Assembly: GCA_964371695.1 (NCBI GenBank)
Contig: CAYJOG010000216.1
Span: 1 to 5,462 of the forward strand
Origin: CAYJOG01 sp964371695 [NCBI: uncultured bacterium]
GTDB taxonomy: Bacteria; CAYJOG01
Length of the DNA: 5,462 bases
Direction: 5' to 3'
Both the position numbers and the translations under genes were made by a program. Position 1 is the stretch's first letter. Each line of letters opens with the position of its first letter. The notes under the pieces are model-generated. The model saw only the letters and a program-made list of their open reading frames with translations, did not search any database and was not told where the DNA came from. This document shows positions 4,428 through 5,462 of this stretch, piece after piece.

Positions 4428-5462
4428 TTATCTGGCTTTCGACGCCCGGCTCAGCACCTGTTTGAGCTGGCTCGATGTAAAAGGTTTTGCCAGAAACCAG
4501 GTGTCCGGCGCTTTCAGCAGGTCTCCCGCCTCGGCGGCCCGGTAACCGCTCATGAGCACCAGGGGCCGGTGGTGGGTGAGTTCGGGGTGGTTTTTGGCCA
4601 GGGTGAGGTCCACCAGCAGGGGGCCAAGGCGGGGGGCCAGTTGTTCCTGAAGGCGGGCGGCCTCGGAGGGTGTGCCTGCGGTGAATATCTCCGCACCGGT
4701 GCCCGACAGGGCCTCTTTGATGAGGTCCACCACGGCGGGTTCCTGATCCACCACCAGCAGACAGCGGTTGTGCAGCGACACCTCGCCTGCCTCGGCGGTG
4801 GTGGGTGCGCCCGCATCGGCAGCTTCTGGCGCAAGAGGCAGAAAAACCGAAAAGGACGCCCCCTGGCCAGGTTCGCTGAAAACAGAAATCGCGCCCCCCA
4901 GGTTTTTGACGATGCCTGCCACCGCCGCCAGCCCCAGGCCACGGCCATGGCCCTTGGTGCTGAAGAAGGGGTCAAAAACCCGGTTCAGCGTGGCGGCGTC
5001 CATGCCGGGGCCGTTGTCGGTGACACGGAAATAACCCATGGGGTGTCGGATCTCTGTCTGCCCCAGGTGCAGGTGACTTTTGTGGCTGGCGGGTGCGGCC
5101 ACACCGGCCTTGAGGGTGATGACGCCCGGCGTGCGCCCCATGGCCTCCTGCGCGTTGATGACCAGATTCAGGATGACCTGCGAGAGCAGGCTGGCGTCAG
5201 AAAGCACGGCGGGCAGGTCTGCGGGCACATCCACCACCAGCAGCAGATCCGGCGGCAGGGTGCTTTCTATCAGAAGCTTGGTTTCCAGCAGCACCGCCGA
5301 AAGGCAGACCGGCGTGGGGCTCACTGCTTCTTTGCCCGCATAGGCCAGCAGTTGCTTGCACAAACTGGCGGCTTTTTCGCCTGCTTTTTGAGATTTTTCA
5401 AGATTTTTGACGGCGGGGTGATCGGGGGGGAGTTTCATCAGTGCCAGTTCCAGATAACCCTG
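4428..5462 (-). CDS. Hybrid sensor histidine kinase, C-terminal 344 residues (5' end outside the window)
   Basis: The frame is open from the window edge, so an ATG at 5438 is internal. The first about 45 residues (GYLELALMKLPPDHP, then KAASLCKQLLAYAGK) look like the dimerisation helices of a HisKA domain just after the phospho-accepting His, which should lie a few codons beyond base 5462. The HATPase domain follows with all boxes: N-box QVILNLVINAQEAM (95-108), G1 DNGPGMD (149-155), F-box VFDPFF (162-167) and G2 GHGRGLGL (171-178). A C-terminal receiver domain spans about 233-340: Asp285 (LLVDLTL) is the likely phospho-acceptor, with Ser305 (LMSGY) and Lys326 (AKPF) in the expected places. 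The usual acidic pair is Asp239-Gln240 rather than two acids, which may weaken Mg binding. It should autophosphorylate on a signal sensed by the missing N-terminal part. It is upstream of the pgs operon on the same strand, but 567 nt away, so a regulatory link is unproven. Confidence 0.92.
   Translation of the reverse strand, partial: QGYLELALMKLPPDHPAVKNLEKSQKAGEKAASLCKQLLAYAGKEAVSPTPVCLSAVLLETKLLIESTLPPDLLLVVDVPADLPAVLSDASLLSQVILNLVINAQEAMGRTPGVITLKAGVAAPASHKSHLHLGQTEIRHPMGYFRVTDNGPGMDAATLNRVFDPFFSTKGHGRGLGLAAVAGIVKNLGGAISVFSEPGQGASFSVFLPLAPEAADAGAPTTAEAGEVSLHNRCLLVVDQEPAVVDLIKEALSGTGAEIFTAGTPSEAARLQEQLAPRLGPLLVDLTLAKNHPELTHHRPLVLMSGYRAAEAGDLLKAPDTWFLAKPFTSSQLKQVLSRASKAR

Noticed and set aside
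3953-4545. Short frames of 60-95 codons on both strands in the spacer between kinase and pgsB
   Set aside because: They are formed by the palindromic repeats, lack ribosome binding sites and show no protein-like features.

Overview
The window comes from a GC-rich, probably Gram-negative bacterium; the lipoprotein signal, the membrane proteins and the dispersed palindromic repeats fit that, but the sequence alone does not fix the taxon. Every gene I can support lies on the minus strand, so transcription reads from high to low coordinates. The long plus-strand open frames are antisense shadows of GC-rich codon usage.

Layout in the direction of transcription: (1) 5462-4428, the 3' part of a hybrid sensor histidine kinase, cut by the window edge just after where the phospho-accepting histidine should be, with a C-terminal receiver domain whose acidic pocket is altered. 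(2) 4427-3861, a 567-base non-coding stretch. It holds four hairpins that each carry GTAG at the 5' foot and mostly a TCCN loop, which is the architecture of REP elements linked to RAYT transposases. Two of them form a head-to-head pair, and the island is flanked by inverted copies of a different ATTCCCGC-type repeat. (3) 3860-1, a tightly packed operon: pgsB (poly-gamma-glutamate synthase ligase), pgsC (its membrane partner), pgsW (poly-gamma-glutamate system protein), a small exported or membrane-anchored protein built of about 22-residue repeats, and the start of a lipoprotein.

The first three operon genes are translationally coupled: pgsB overlaps pgsC by 38 nt and pgsC overlaps pgsW by 4 nt (ATGA). 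PgsB and PgsC are the catalytic core that makes gamma-linked polyglutamate at the cytoplasmic membrane. The classical third gene, pgsA/capA, is absent from the window. Its place is taken by pgsW, followed by two extracytoplasmic proteins I cannot assign to a named family. My reading is a Gram-negative variant of the gamma-polyglutamate system whose envelope components may be undescribed.

No tRNA, rRNA, CRISPR array, insertion sequence with a transposase gene or convincing intrinsic terminator was found.
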